From Eleginops maclovinus (taxonomy: Eukaryota; Chordata; Actinopteri; Perciformes; Eleginopidae): DNA of 64,000 nt. The notes below the pieces were generated by a model. It was given only the letters and a program-made list of their open reading frames with translations, was not told where the DNA came from and did not search any database. Position numbers and translations under genes: made by a program. Shown piece by piece: positions 16,463-27,600 of the stretch (within the stretch, counting starts at the first letter, position 1; each line of letters begins with the position of its first letter). Location: NCBI RefSeq assembly GCF_036324505.1, contig NC_086358.1:3740868-3804867 (forward strand), written 5' to 3'.

Positions 16463-19400
16463 AGCCAACAGTCATCTCTGATTCCCAGCTTTTAGTTTGA
16501 ATGGAGCCACGTATCAATAATTCAAAGCTTCCTCTCTTATCAAGTGTTGACATTAAGCCCCTTTTCTGTCTTTTGTGTGCCACTGCGGACCGAATCCCCG
16601 CCGCAGCGCCAAATCTCTTCCTCCACGTTTCCCTGGGTGATTAAAGACTACAGCGAGAAACTCATAAAGCCCCTCTGGCCTCTGGTCCCAGCACAGCTCT
16701 TTCTCTGTGTCTTATTGAACACTCCTCGTAGATATTCCTCGCTGTGGTTTCCTCCCAGCAGCTGGTGGCTCTGCTGAACAAGAGGCCTGGTTTTCAGCAT
16801 ATCTTTTCTTAGGGGTTTTGTATTACTCGTCCGCTCTGCTGTTGGACCACAGTCCCGTTACTAGCTACTTTCTGCCTCTCCATAAAGCTTGTGTGCACTT
16901 GTGGGAGTATAACTTTGTTGGTATGTAGGTGAGTCTTTTTTTTTTTGTTAGGTATTTGCCCTTCAGCTTTTCCTCTTGTCTTGTTTCGAGGCACTTCAAA
17001 GTTGAACATATTTCTCATCTGCCTCCTGCAGTTTCGCTTGAATCCAAAGACTCAAAACACTACAGTAGGAGAAATTTCAATCCAGCACAGTAGTGGCTAC
17101 ATAACGATCTCTGGCAGGAGTTTAAACCTCTTGATGTCTGTCCCTAGCAGCCTCCTTCTCTCTCCTCATTTAGCTTCTCACTGCTTCATTTGTGGAGCAC
17201 GGCTTAGTGGGTTGTTGAATTTGCCTCAAAATGTAGCAGTGTGTGTGTGGGATACGAGGAAACAGAACAGTAGCAACAAGAAGGAAGCCGTCCTGGTGAG
17301 CTCGACCCTCCATACTGCTCAGCATCTGCTTGCTCATCGTGTTTACTCTAAGACTTTGGAGGCAGAGATTGGGGATGAGTGTAACCATGTTAAACTGGTA
17401 CATGTGCACACTCAAAATAATCACACATCGGACCACTTTGCATGCAGTCTGGAGGCTTAGGCCTGAGACTCATATTTAACTTGGACAATTACTTGTTGGT
17501 TGTGGCAGCTGTGCAAAAAGTAGTGGCACATACTGTATGAATGTCCACAGGAACACAGTGAGGATGAGCAGTAACAAAGTAATGTCAGTTGTGACATCAA
17601 GAACGGTAGCTGGTAGCTGCAAAACATCCAAGCTTGGCGTGTTTGTGGTTTAATTTGTTCCTGTGTTTTGAATGCAAAATGTCCTCGACATGCATAAAAA
17701 TTCAATTTAACAAGTTGAATTAATTTTCTGATTCAAACTGAAAAGATTTGAGTCAAAACCCTGTAATATGTCAGGTAAAAGCTCCAGCTCCCAAGGCCAA
17801 AGCAGGTCCATCAAAAGCATGACCTCCCGTCTGCCCGACCTACTGGCGTGATTCCTGCTCCCGCCCCGTGTCGCTGTTCAATGCTCCGGTGAACGGCTGC
17901 GCCCTCTGCCTCGGGTCAGACTCCTATAATTAGGACGATTGCACCTCCACTCTTCATTTGACTTCCATTCAGGCATGGAGGAAAACATATAATAGTGAGA
18001 AGCCTTTTGAGCTGAGGCAGGCAGAGCACCTACAGCGCAATCAGGCCCTGAATGTTTGCAGCGATGAGTTCACGCTGAGCGGTCGGCCTTCGTTTTGAGA
18101 CTCGTTTGGCAGCGTCACGCTACGTAGTAAGACACGAAGAGGTGTAGGTGGTCACTCTTTACTGTGAGAGGAAAGTGAGGGACTGTTGATCAGTTTGAGT
18201 TATTTTGTGATATGGCACAGAAATCAACCTTGTGAGTAGAGCTTTTGTGGCGTAATGGCTAGTTGGTGAACTACTTAAGCTAGCCAGGCAGCAACACGCT
18301 AACACCTGTCAGTCACAAAGGTTCCCAGAGATGTAAGCATTACTTCTCAGGAATGTTTTTGAGTTAATGGGAAAAAAAGCGTGTAAGAACCTTGCTTGGT
18401 GATGACATCAACGATAGCTTGGTCGGTTTAGGGTTCATAAAGACTTATTTGTACCAGCAACTCCTGTCTCAAACGGTCTGCCAACGATGCTCTTTTGTAG
18501 AGCAGTTTCTACCCCATCATAGACGGTTTAATAAAAGTGAATTGGATTGGATTCTCAGGCTTTGAGTGAAGATTTTTGGTCATCCGGTACATCTCACAAA
18601 ATGTTTACTAAATTTAAAAAACAATGCATTTATTTGGATTTATTCTGCCTCAGTTAGAGAATCCACCTATCACGTCAATGCTACTGGAATGAATTGATTT
18701 TCTATTTCTAACTCTAGACCATACCCTGTTCTCCTATTCAAAAGAAGGTTATCAATCTCCGATACATTCGTGGAAACCATAGGTTGTTGGGTTAAATAAA
18801 GAGACAAATAAGCTCAACAGAAAAAGTCTCAATGAAATTGTCCTTGAAATTAATCCAAACTAAAAAGGGATAATGATAAATAATGCACGTTATCTCTTTG
18901 TCTTTGGACCCAGTACGTCAATAAGCGACTGAACGTACCTACCATCACAGTATTTTGAGCCAGTTCTGATAATAATAATACATTTAATCCCTCAAATGTT
19001 GTCCTCAAAATGTAGGAAAACTGGAGAATGTCATAATAAAAGTAGCTCCCACTGAGCTGGATGTTTCCAGCCGGCGGACTACCTGTGTCCTTTACTCTCT
19101 GCTGTGGCATTTTTTGTCTGACTGCCTCTTGTGATGAAAAATGTCAGACATGACTGCTTCCTGAACCACTCGTCTGTGGGGCTGACCCCATCAAGCGGGA
19201 CCCAGCCAGCGCTACCAATTCCCCGCTTTCTATCGGGTTCATTTTGACTTTTACCGCCACGGGATGGGATTCTTTTTTGGGTTTTGTTTACCAACTCTTC
19301 CCTGCCTGCTTACCAATTGTTCCAGTGCCTGAACTGGCTTTAAGGGATGGAGCAGTACGCCAGGGCAAGGAGGGCTCATATTTCCACATTTCTGCCTTGG

Positions 19401-19656
19401 TGGATTAAGTCAATTGGTTCTGATAATGCACATCCTGAGCAAACATTGACCTGCTTCTCAACTGTGTTGCAAACAGAACCACCAGCTGTCAAGAAAAAGT
19501 ATCGGGTTGAAGGAAAAAAACCATGAATATTTGCAAAGGATTCTCATCGGAAGCAAACAGGTTTATGGGATTGCAAACTCGATTTATATACGATTCCTTT
19601 TGTTTGACTTCTTTGTTTGAGTTTTGGATTTTTCAGAGACGATAATCATAAAGTTT

Positions 19657-19657
<1 letters not shown>

Positions 19658-19691
<34 letters not shown>

Positions 19692-19699
19692 GCGCGCGC
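19658..19699. repeat. (CA)n(CG)n microsatellite
   Basis: About 16 CA units run directly into five CG units, an alternating purine-pyrimidine tract with Z-DNA potential. Confidence 0.95.
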
Positions 19700-20199
19700 T
19701 GACGTAGAAAAAGTTATCAAGAGTGAGATGTGCGCAGCGTGCAAGAGGACACAAGATGGTGCGAAATTGCAAACTAAATTACATATGAATCAATAATATC
19801 TCCTGCTGGAACGATGCACAACAGGGAAACAAATCATGCCTTTCAAGGTGGGCGGGGGAGGGGGTGAATTATTATTATTTACTGTCTCATCATGACTGTA
19901 CTCCACTATCACAGAAAAGATTCATCACAGCCCAGATATCTCTCCATTCAGACATAAAGGGAGCAGAAGTAGAAGAAAAAGGGGTGAAAAAGAAGGAGAA
20001 TAAGAGAGAAAAGGCTATGTATATTTATATATATAAAAAGCATAATATCAGTTATCGCTACAAAGGGCCAAGGTCTGGAGTTTCACAGTCTTTCATGTAC
20101 AACCGGCGCAGTACCGACTCTTCGTCTCCCCGCTGCGATGACGCCTGCCGCTCGGCACTGTGGGAGCGCAGGGGAAAGCAGAGTCCACGCTGTAATGTA

Positions 20200-20202
<3 letters not shown>

Positions 20203-20244
<42 letters not shown>
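20203..20244. repeat. (TG)n microsatellite
   Basis: About 21 uninterrupted units. It is complementary in sense to the CA tract at 19658. Confidence 0.95.
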
Positions 20245-20245
<1 letters not shown>

Positions 20246-21328
20246 CACATTTTAATGCTCTGATGACTTCTTCAATCCTGTTCCACGCTTTCACTTTGGT
20301 CTCCGGTCATGTGACCCCTCGAGGCAGTGGGAGGTTTCACAGCATGAGGCGAAGAAAAAGAAACACCCCCTCCTGTAGCCCCCCCCTTATCTTACGCTCA
20401 ACGGCCTTCGCTTATTCATCTTTTGATTCAGAAGCTGTAGTATTAGACCCCCCCCCACTCCTCTCTCCCTGCAGTCTGGTGTACCCAAACTGAGTCTATC
20501 TCTGCAGGAGCGTCCAATAAAATGTGTCACACTGAAATGTTTTAGCTCATCCGATTGTCCGACACTATTTACATGCTTTAAAATGGACAATTTACACCCT
20601 TTTCTTTTGCTTGTGTTTTGGTTAAATCTGCAAATATATTTCTAAAAACACCTAATCTGTCCTAATTTTGTTGAGCTTTGTCTGATTACAATGGGATCTC
20701 TATCTGTAAAGAGGGTCTTCATTATATAGAGTGCTGCTTGTACCTCTAAGTCAAAATAAAGACTGTAGCTGCAGCTGCTAACAAATCTCTCATCGTTACA
20801 AAACAAGCAAACAGGCTCAGAGAAACCCTAAGACGGTTCGGCCTTTTTGTCAGATTTTTTTGTTGTAAATATTTGAGTTTTTTTCCTGCTGGTTGTGAAA
20901 TTATCTTTGCAGCTGCAGCTCGAGTACGGTGAGTGATCTAATCCAGTTTCTCATGGCAGTGTGTTTTTTAATTACAAGCTAAAGGAAAAGGACGTTGTCG
21001 TCGTTTCTGGCTTTTGTCTAAAACTAGTGAAGCGTATAATGCTCTATAAAATCTGTGCGGTAAATATTTTGAAGCCAAAGTTGAAATTTGGCCCACTTAT
21101 TGAAAATGTTAGGCATATAGTTATTACATTGACCCATATTGTATGTGTGGTCCGTGTTTGCTTAATCTATTACGTACATAACATTTATTTTCTCATTTGT
21201 TAAGTAATTTTGTCCACTTTTCTGTATGATGAGGACCATTCCCAAACCTTGACTTAATGACACTTTATTTAACACAGTTATTTATTTATTGCTACTTAAC
21301 ACACAGACTTAAAACTGGTATTGATTTT

Positions 21329-21378
21329 CAACATGACATGCCCCTTGTGCAGCTGTAGCTCAAAAACAATCTCCCTTT
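21329..21378 (+). repeat. 51-bp dispersed repeat, copy 1
   Basis: It runs from CAACATGACATGCCCC to AAAACAATCTCCCTTT and matches 24243-24293 at almost every base. Confidence 0.9.
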
Positions 21379-22577
21379 AGTTTACTGCGCTTACTGTCAA
21401 TAGTTTTATAATCGAAAGCAATTTATGGATCCAAAACTGTTAGCTATCATTGAATGGAAAAGGTAGTTAATTCTGATTTAGCTGCCATTTACAAAGGTTA
21501 AATTGCTCTTGAGTTTTATTGGTTAATAGTCACTAGCAGGAGTTTAATTTGGGGAAGCACTGAGCGTGTTTTTGAAATCAAACTGTTAGATTTAAAGATA
21601 AAACATGCACAAATTAATCAAAATATCAGCCTGCTTTAACTGAATAATGCAAATATTAGTTGTTGAAGAAACCGTTCTGATAAAACCCTGTTCTTCGATA
21701 GTTGATTCAGTATGTTCATGTGTAATATGTTTCTGCGTGAGCATGAATGTGTGTTTACTCGATGGAGCCTCTGCGAGCCGCAGCATCATCCCGGTGCCGC
21801 CTCCCATGCCTCCTCTGGACCAGCTGTCACCACACAGACGAGATCAGAACAGAACAATGCCGATGTGACAGCCATTCTCTGAGCTGGAGCCTTGTGGAAA
21901 AAAAGAGCGACCTTCAAGCTGCGGATATCAGGAAGGCGCTTCTGAATAGCAACAGTACAAAGCCCTGCACGTCTGCAGTCCAAAGCCCGGGGCCCTTGTC
22001 ACGTCTGTCTGAAAGCCCTCAGGAGATTTGTGTGGTGAATCATGAGGGAGTGTTATTTCTTCCAAACTGTCCGTAGCTTTGTTGATGAGCAGAACCCATG
22101 GTGTGAGGTTTGTGGGTAAACTTGCTGTGTTTCCTCCCTCCCGCTTCAGTGCCTTACCCCCTAATATTGCTTCTCAGGTTTGGTTCGTTAAAGCCAATCC
22201 ATTTTATTATCAGCAGTTTCCCGCTTTATCATCCGTGTGTAGTAGAGTAGATATTAGCTGTGAGACAACACTCTTAATATCTCCACAAGTGTACACACCC
22301 CCCCGCTCTGTAGGCTCTTTGAAGTTATGGTTACAGATGCCTCCAAATAGCAGGCCGTCCGTTCGGCAACAAAGGTCTGTGTAGTGATTTGATTGGTGAA
22401 CTCAAGACACACTGCCACTGTCCCACCACATTCACTGGTATACCAACGAGCCACACAAACACACATAGATCTGCGCCTTTGACCAACGCAGGGGTCGGTG
22501 TCTGCACTCAGTGATTACTTGTGCCACCACTCCACATGCATCCTTTCCCCCTGTTTGTTTCTTCCTTGCTTCCTCGC

Positions 22578-23569
22578 TCACACAGTCACTTCTGTCTTGC
22601 TGTTGGTCACATAGTATGGCTGTGTGGGGAGGAAGTGTTGACTGTGACTCTGGCCTCTGGTGCTTCGGAGCTGGTTGGGCTCTAGCACGGTACACTGAGG
22701 CCTCTTGTGGCCGTAGGTCTTCCTCCGGCCCACAGTCTCAGTCCCATCCCAGGCCTTCATCCCCATCCCCAACGTATGCCCAGAGGCGATTGTGTTGGAG
22801 CTGTACGCCATTGGTCGGCCCATTGTAGCCGAACCGCGGCTAATGGCGGTCTCGTTGCCCCTGGAGATGCCCATGGACATTCCACCTGGCATGGTCCCCG
22901 CCATGTGTGCCATGGAGGTAGCCCCATGTCCTGGCGGCTTGCTACTGTGGCTGTGGCCATAACTGTGGGACTGAGGGTGGGAGCTGTGGGAGCTGTGACC
23001 CAAGTGACCATGGCTGCCTTTGTGTTTCTGGCCATTCGCCTTGAGTCCCCCTCCTCCGAGACCGGCTATGTGCCGCTCTGTCGGGAGGGTCGAGTGGGAA
23101 GAGATGCTGGGCATCTCGGTGACATAGGTTGCCACTGGCTCGGGAGTTAGTGGACCCAGGGAGGTCATAGGGGTCATGGAGGTCATAGGAGTCATGGAGG
23201 TTATAGGGGCCATGGAGGTCATCTGACTGAGGGAAGTCATAGGCGTCATTGAAGTCATGGGCATCATTGATGTCATCTGGTTCATGGAGGCCATCTGGGT
23301 CATGGAGGCCATCTGGGTCATGGAGGCCATCTGGGTCATGGTAGCCATCTGGTTCATGTTGGGGTTCATGGAGTTGGAGGCCATTTGATTAGAAGTCATG
23401 GGGTTGTTGGTCATCGGAGGAGTCATCGACGACATGTTGCCCAGTGATGGTCTGGAGTTACTCATGGAGGGTCTAGAGTTTCCCATTGGCTGGAGAGGAA
23501 GCCCACCTTTAGACGGCAGCTCCACCATCAGCCGGCGCTTGTTGTAGACTTCTCCGTTGTACTTTGCAG
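22578..23569 (-). CDS. shisa9: SHISA9 (CKAMP44)-like, terminal coding exon
   Basis: This is the last coding exon of a Shisa-family AMPA-receptor auxiliary subunit. Known Shisa9 is a single-pass type I membrane protein at excitatory synapses that alters AMPA-receptor desensitisation. The exon encodes 329 residues of cytosolic tail after a split Ala codon. The acceptor is a pyrimidine tract ending TTAG at 23570, and TGA lies at 22578-22580. Seen in order: AKYNGEVYNKRRLM at residues 1-14 (compare mammalian DDFYAKRRHLAEL), a methionine-rich hexapeptide array (about 45-137), NGQK (178-181), a His/Ser-rich stretch (182-214), MAYSSN, KAWDGT, RRKTYGHK, then QHFLPTQPYYVTNSK and C-terminal EVTV. From memory, mammalian Shisa9 has NGQK, LAYNST, KTWDPS, RRQAYGNK and PTQPYFITNSK in the same order, which favours SHISA9 over SHISA6/7. 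EVTV is a type II PDZ ligand (PSD-95 class). The Met and His blocks are extra relative to mammals. I cannot say whether it is the a or b paralogue. Confidence 0.88.
23157..23435 (-). repeat. 18-bp coding minisatellite (Met-rich hexapeptide array)
   Basis: Within the terminal SHISA9-like exon, an 18-bp unit encodes the hexapeptide M-(A/T)-S-M-(T/N)-(Q/P). The cleanest copies are three near-identical tandem units at about 23285-23345 (MASMTQ). Diverged units extend to 23157 as MTSMTP, and looser M-rich sequence continues to about 23435. All units keep the reading frame because 18 is a multiple of three. Confidence 0.85.
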
Positions 23570-24242
23570 CTAAGAAAAGAGAAGGAGAGAAACAAAGACT
23601 TAGTGAAACTGTTAAGTGGACATGAAAGAGCTAGATAGTTGCCATCTTGGATGATATGATGATATCTAAATGAATTTGCTTCCTTCAACTCGCTGTTTAT
23701 TGATTGTTGGCTGTGCTAAAACAATACCCTCAGTGTGTCTGTTTTGCGACTGTGGAAAAAAGCTGTTATATACTTGAATGACTCATAAGACATTCAGCTG
23801 CACACTTGCAGAAGTTTGGATAGAAAACATCCCATCCTTTTGTACTCCTACAATCTGAAAAGATCATATAAAAAAATACCTAAATACTTTTTTCTTTGTT
23901 AGTCATCTACTGTTTCTGACCGAGCTGGGTGTCAGGGCTACTGTAAGCAACGCCTGCAGGAAGAGACCCGTCGTGCCACCGGGGGAGGGAAATCAAAAGG
24001 AAAGCCCAGAGTGTTTCTTCTTCTTCTTCCTTGCCTCTTCGTCCTTTTGTGAAGCCAAGAAAACATCTAATTTTCTGTGAGGTTGGAAGGTGTTCTCTCT
24101 GCTAACATAAATATGGTACCGTTGTTGACCATGCTTTCCTTGTCGGGGGGATATGAAGTGGAGTGCACTTCCATTGCTAGAACGTTTACTGGAAAAAGCT
24201 TTGGATGAAACTACTATAAGAAGAAAATTATAGTCCTTATTC

Positions 24243-24293
24243 CAACATGACATGCCCCCTTGTGCAGCTGTAGCTCAAAAACAATTTCCCTTT
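24243..24293 (+). repeat. 51-bp dispersed repeat, copy 2
   Basis: Same orientation as the copy at 21329, with one extra C in the CCCCC run and one C/T change. It lies in the last SHISA9-like intron. Confidence 0.9.
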
Positions 24294-24634
24294 CCATATA
24301 ATAAAGCAAAGGTCTTGCATAAACCTTGTGGAAAGCTTACATGAAGGGTAGTGCTTGCTTTTCAAGGTGAATCACCAACATGAAGAAAAGCCAATTGTTT
24401 TGATTGTCCAGAAACAGACTCAAGCCCCCTGGCTATCAGACCCTAACCCAACACAATGTTTAAGGGGTTGCTTAACTACATGAAGTTGCAAACACAGCAC
24501 AGGATGATCCAGAAAAAAAAGGAAATATACCTACAGGATAAACAGACACGCACATACTTAGTCAAACCGGACAGCATCTACCAACCTAGTCTCGCTGTGA
24601 TCAACGTGTTGGTGTAAGCATCTTCCCATATCTA

Positions 24635-24661
24635 GTGTGTGTGTGTGTGTGTGTGTGTGTT
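24635..24661. repeat. (GT)n microsatellite
   Basis: About 13 units, intronic. Confidence 0.95.
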
Positions 24662-27600
24662 TCTCTTTAGCCGGAGCAGTCAGGTTTATTGCCTCACATT
24701 CATTCCTTTCCGTGTCAGTCACTGTCACCGAGACAGTCTTTCTTATCACTGCCAAACGTGACCTTTTTTTCCCCGTCAAATCCACGTCCACCGTGGAGTC
24801 ATTACTCTTTAGCCCTTGTTGCCTCGGCGTCCTTGAAGATAAAGTTAACACACTCAGCGAGTTTGCTTTGCCGCTGTAGCTATAAATCTACTTTATCACA
24901 CTGTGAGCTGGGAGAGAAACGAGTGAAGGAATAGCAGAGGTGTTTGTGAGGGAGGAGGAGGAGGAGGGGGGGGAGCGTTAAGTCGCCGCTATAGGCCGTC
25001 CCTGGGGATCAAACCTGCTCGGGCGACAGGTGAATCAATCCGGCGCCGGTCGGCACACCGGTGCACACATCCAGCAGCGCACGTGAGTGGAAATGGAAAA
25101 CACCGCTGTTACACAGTGTGGGGTCTGCATGCCTCTGGCTCGAAAAGGCCAGCGTCCCACAGAGGCTTACACGCATTATGCATCAGCAAATCAAGCCCTG
25201 CATCTCTGGAGTGCCAATAACATAAGGAGATTATTAGGGTTCGACCAAGCAGTCAATCTGAGGGCTTATTAGTTTTAAAAGTCTAAATAAACTTCCTGAG
25301 TCATAGCGATCTCATAGTGCTGCCACCCTACCCGCAAAATCCCATTATATAGAGTAAATGCTCTGTGAGTCAAGTCCAGTCTGAGAAGAAACTCTTTGCA
25401 TTAAAATGGTCATATTATTTGGCAGGAAATTTGCTGATACCATTAAGATACAGAAGGAGAGACGTATGAACGGTATGTTTGTCTGAACCGGTTCTCTGTA
25501 AGGCTGATATCTGCTCTGTGGAAATACAATTATGTCAGACAAAGAGGTCGAACCTGGGGGTAATTGTAAACCCAACAATAGGCTGTTCAAGACACAGGTT
25601 CTAGCTTCTTGTGCTGGGTTATAAAGGGCTGAGAAATGTCACATCTTATGGCTATTAACCTTTTTTTAGCCTTGGTAAACTTGGAAATATCTGAACAATT
25701 ATTGGTTGACTTGACATGAAATTTGTAGAGATTAAAGGTGCCAAAGATTCTTAAACTTTCCTTTTGGTGGCACTAGGAGGTGTATATTTTTCTGGGTCTA
25801 CTGGAAGGATTGTTATGACATTTGGTACCAATATGCACGGTGTCCAGATGTTTTATCCTAGAGATTTTGGTGATTATCTGCACACGAAACATGCCGAAAC
25901 AAACATGGAAAACTACTCAACATCTGCTTGTTAACAATACAATATGGCTATGATAGCAAAACTCAAACCACTTCTGTTTAGTTTACACCCACATGGCAAC
26001 AAATCAAGAAGCAAACTGGCTTTCTACCTCCAGCTAGAGACATTAAATGATGGCTGAAGTGTGAGGATGTTTTTATGATCTACATGATTTCAAAAAAGGT
26101 TTATTATTTTATAATTTCCCGCTGATAAATCTCTTTCGCAGTTTGAAGTCTGTAAAATAAGTCTGTTGTTTCATTCCCTACAGTAGTTAAACTCTCACCC
26201 AAAGCGCCACTAGACAGGCCATGAACATCTGATTAACAGGCATTTGAAACACTGTTGTCTCTTCAGGCTTTATGACCATTTTTAAGATGGTCCCCTTGCT
26301 ATTAAACTTGGGGCATAATTGGTCGTTTGTACTTTTTAAAAAACTTCTCTGGTCCACATCGAGGGACCTTTATTAGCTGCACTTTGCTTTGGCTGCAGCT
26401 GGAGTTCAATAACATGATCTTATATATAGATGCACAGGGGGGGATAGTGGAGATGGATATTGATTGACAGAAGTGTAGCTTATCAGTTAGATGGTAGACC
26501 ATTGGGAAAGTGGAAGAGGCAATTAAAAACAAAAAGGAGCATGGAGGCAGTTGGTGGAAAAAGGTGTTGATCTTAGTCTTAGTTCTATTTCTCATGGGGT
26601 CAACAGGCAGAGAGGACAGACTGTGAAGCTGAGGAGAAGAAAAAAGGCAAGAAAAGTCCATTTGTGTTGCTCAAGATTAGTGAAAATAACAAAAAAGCCA
26701 CTTCTGAAAGAGCTACCGCCATCATTTAGTCTTTCTACCTCTCCACACACACATTTTTCACAGCTTGTGTGGACTACTGCCAGGCGCCTGTGCTGTATAT
26801 CTCCGGACAGGTTTCCAATCATTTCAGAGGAGCCTCTTTGAACACCACTTGTGGAATGGAAAGCTGTCAGTCAAGTATAAACCCGAGGGGGAGGGGGGCT
26901 GCCTTCAATTACAGAAATGGAATCAGATATGAGCCCCTATAAGGGAAAGGGAGGGTCGAGATTAGCCGCCCAATGGTTCTCTAAAGAGCGATATGGAGCT
27001 CGATGTATTGAGGAAAGGGAGGGGGGCGGGGGGGATCAGGGGGTGAGGAGGAGATGGTGTGTGTGGGTGAGACAAGAAATGCAGAAAGAAAAGGTGAAGG
27101 TAGGAAGCGGGTGATATAGGCACCGATAAGAATGAAGGAAGAACATTGGAAATGGAGAGAGAGGAGGGAGTGAAGGAGCAGGAGAAAAGGTGACGAAGGA
27201 CGGGAGGAAAAAGACGAGACATAAAAGGTTACGAGACGGTTGAGGATAAGTGGAAGCTGAGGACCGTCTTGTAAAGAAGCAGAGAGGAAGAAGTTGGCAA
27301 AGGAAGCAAAGATAATCGTCAGATGTGCTGAAAGGTTTGAGTGCCATCTCTACACCGCTGCCCCGCCCTGTTTGAACCCACATGTGAAAACTGAACCCAC
27401 ACTACTGCTTCTGCTCATCCCATCCCATTAACGTGTAATCCTGTACACGTTATTCTGTTCTCAACCCATTTTTTTCTCCGAGCCTACCGCAGCTTTTTTG
27501 ATTGATTTCCTGTCCTCCAGGCAGTCCCCGCTCTCAGAACATTTCGGTACGTTTAAAAAAAAAAATCAGCTTGCAGAGAGTTAACACTGCTGCGGGATCA

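Larger units (their letters stand above)
15160..22577 (-). other. shisa9: Putative long 3' UTR and downstream region of the SHISA9-like gene
   Basis: No coding exon follows the stop at 22578 on the minus strand. Candidate minus-strand AATAAA signals (TTTATT on the plus strand) occur soon after the stop at about 22203-22208 and distally at 15180-15185. The distal one is followed on the minus strand by a GT-rich TTGGTGTC at about 15140, the usual form of a cleavage region. If the distal site is used, the UTR would be about 7.4 kb. The region holds CA/TG tracts at 16439-16462, 19658-19699 and 20203-20244. The UTR extent is inference; no transcript was seen. Confidence 0.35.

Noticed and set aside
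16945..17460. 171-codon plus-strand open frame
   Set aside because: Antisense to the putative 3' UTR, no family features, no conserved motif.
19864..20493. 209-codon plus-strand open frame
   Set aside because: Runs through a TG microsatellite (Cys-Val run) and has no domain features.
22511..23150. Plus-strand open frames opposite the SHISA9-like terminal exon
   Set aside because: They are antisense shadows of the GC-richer coding exon.
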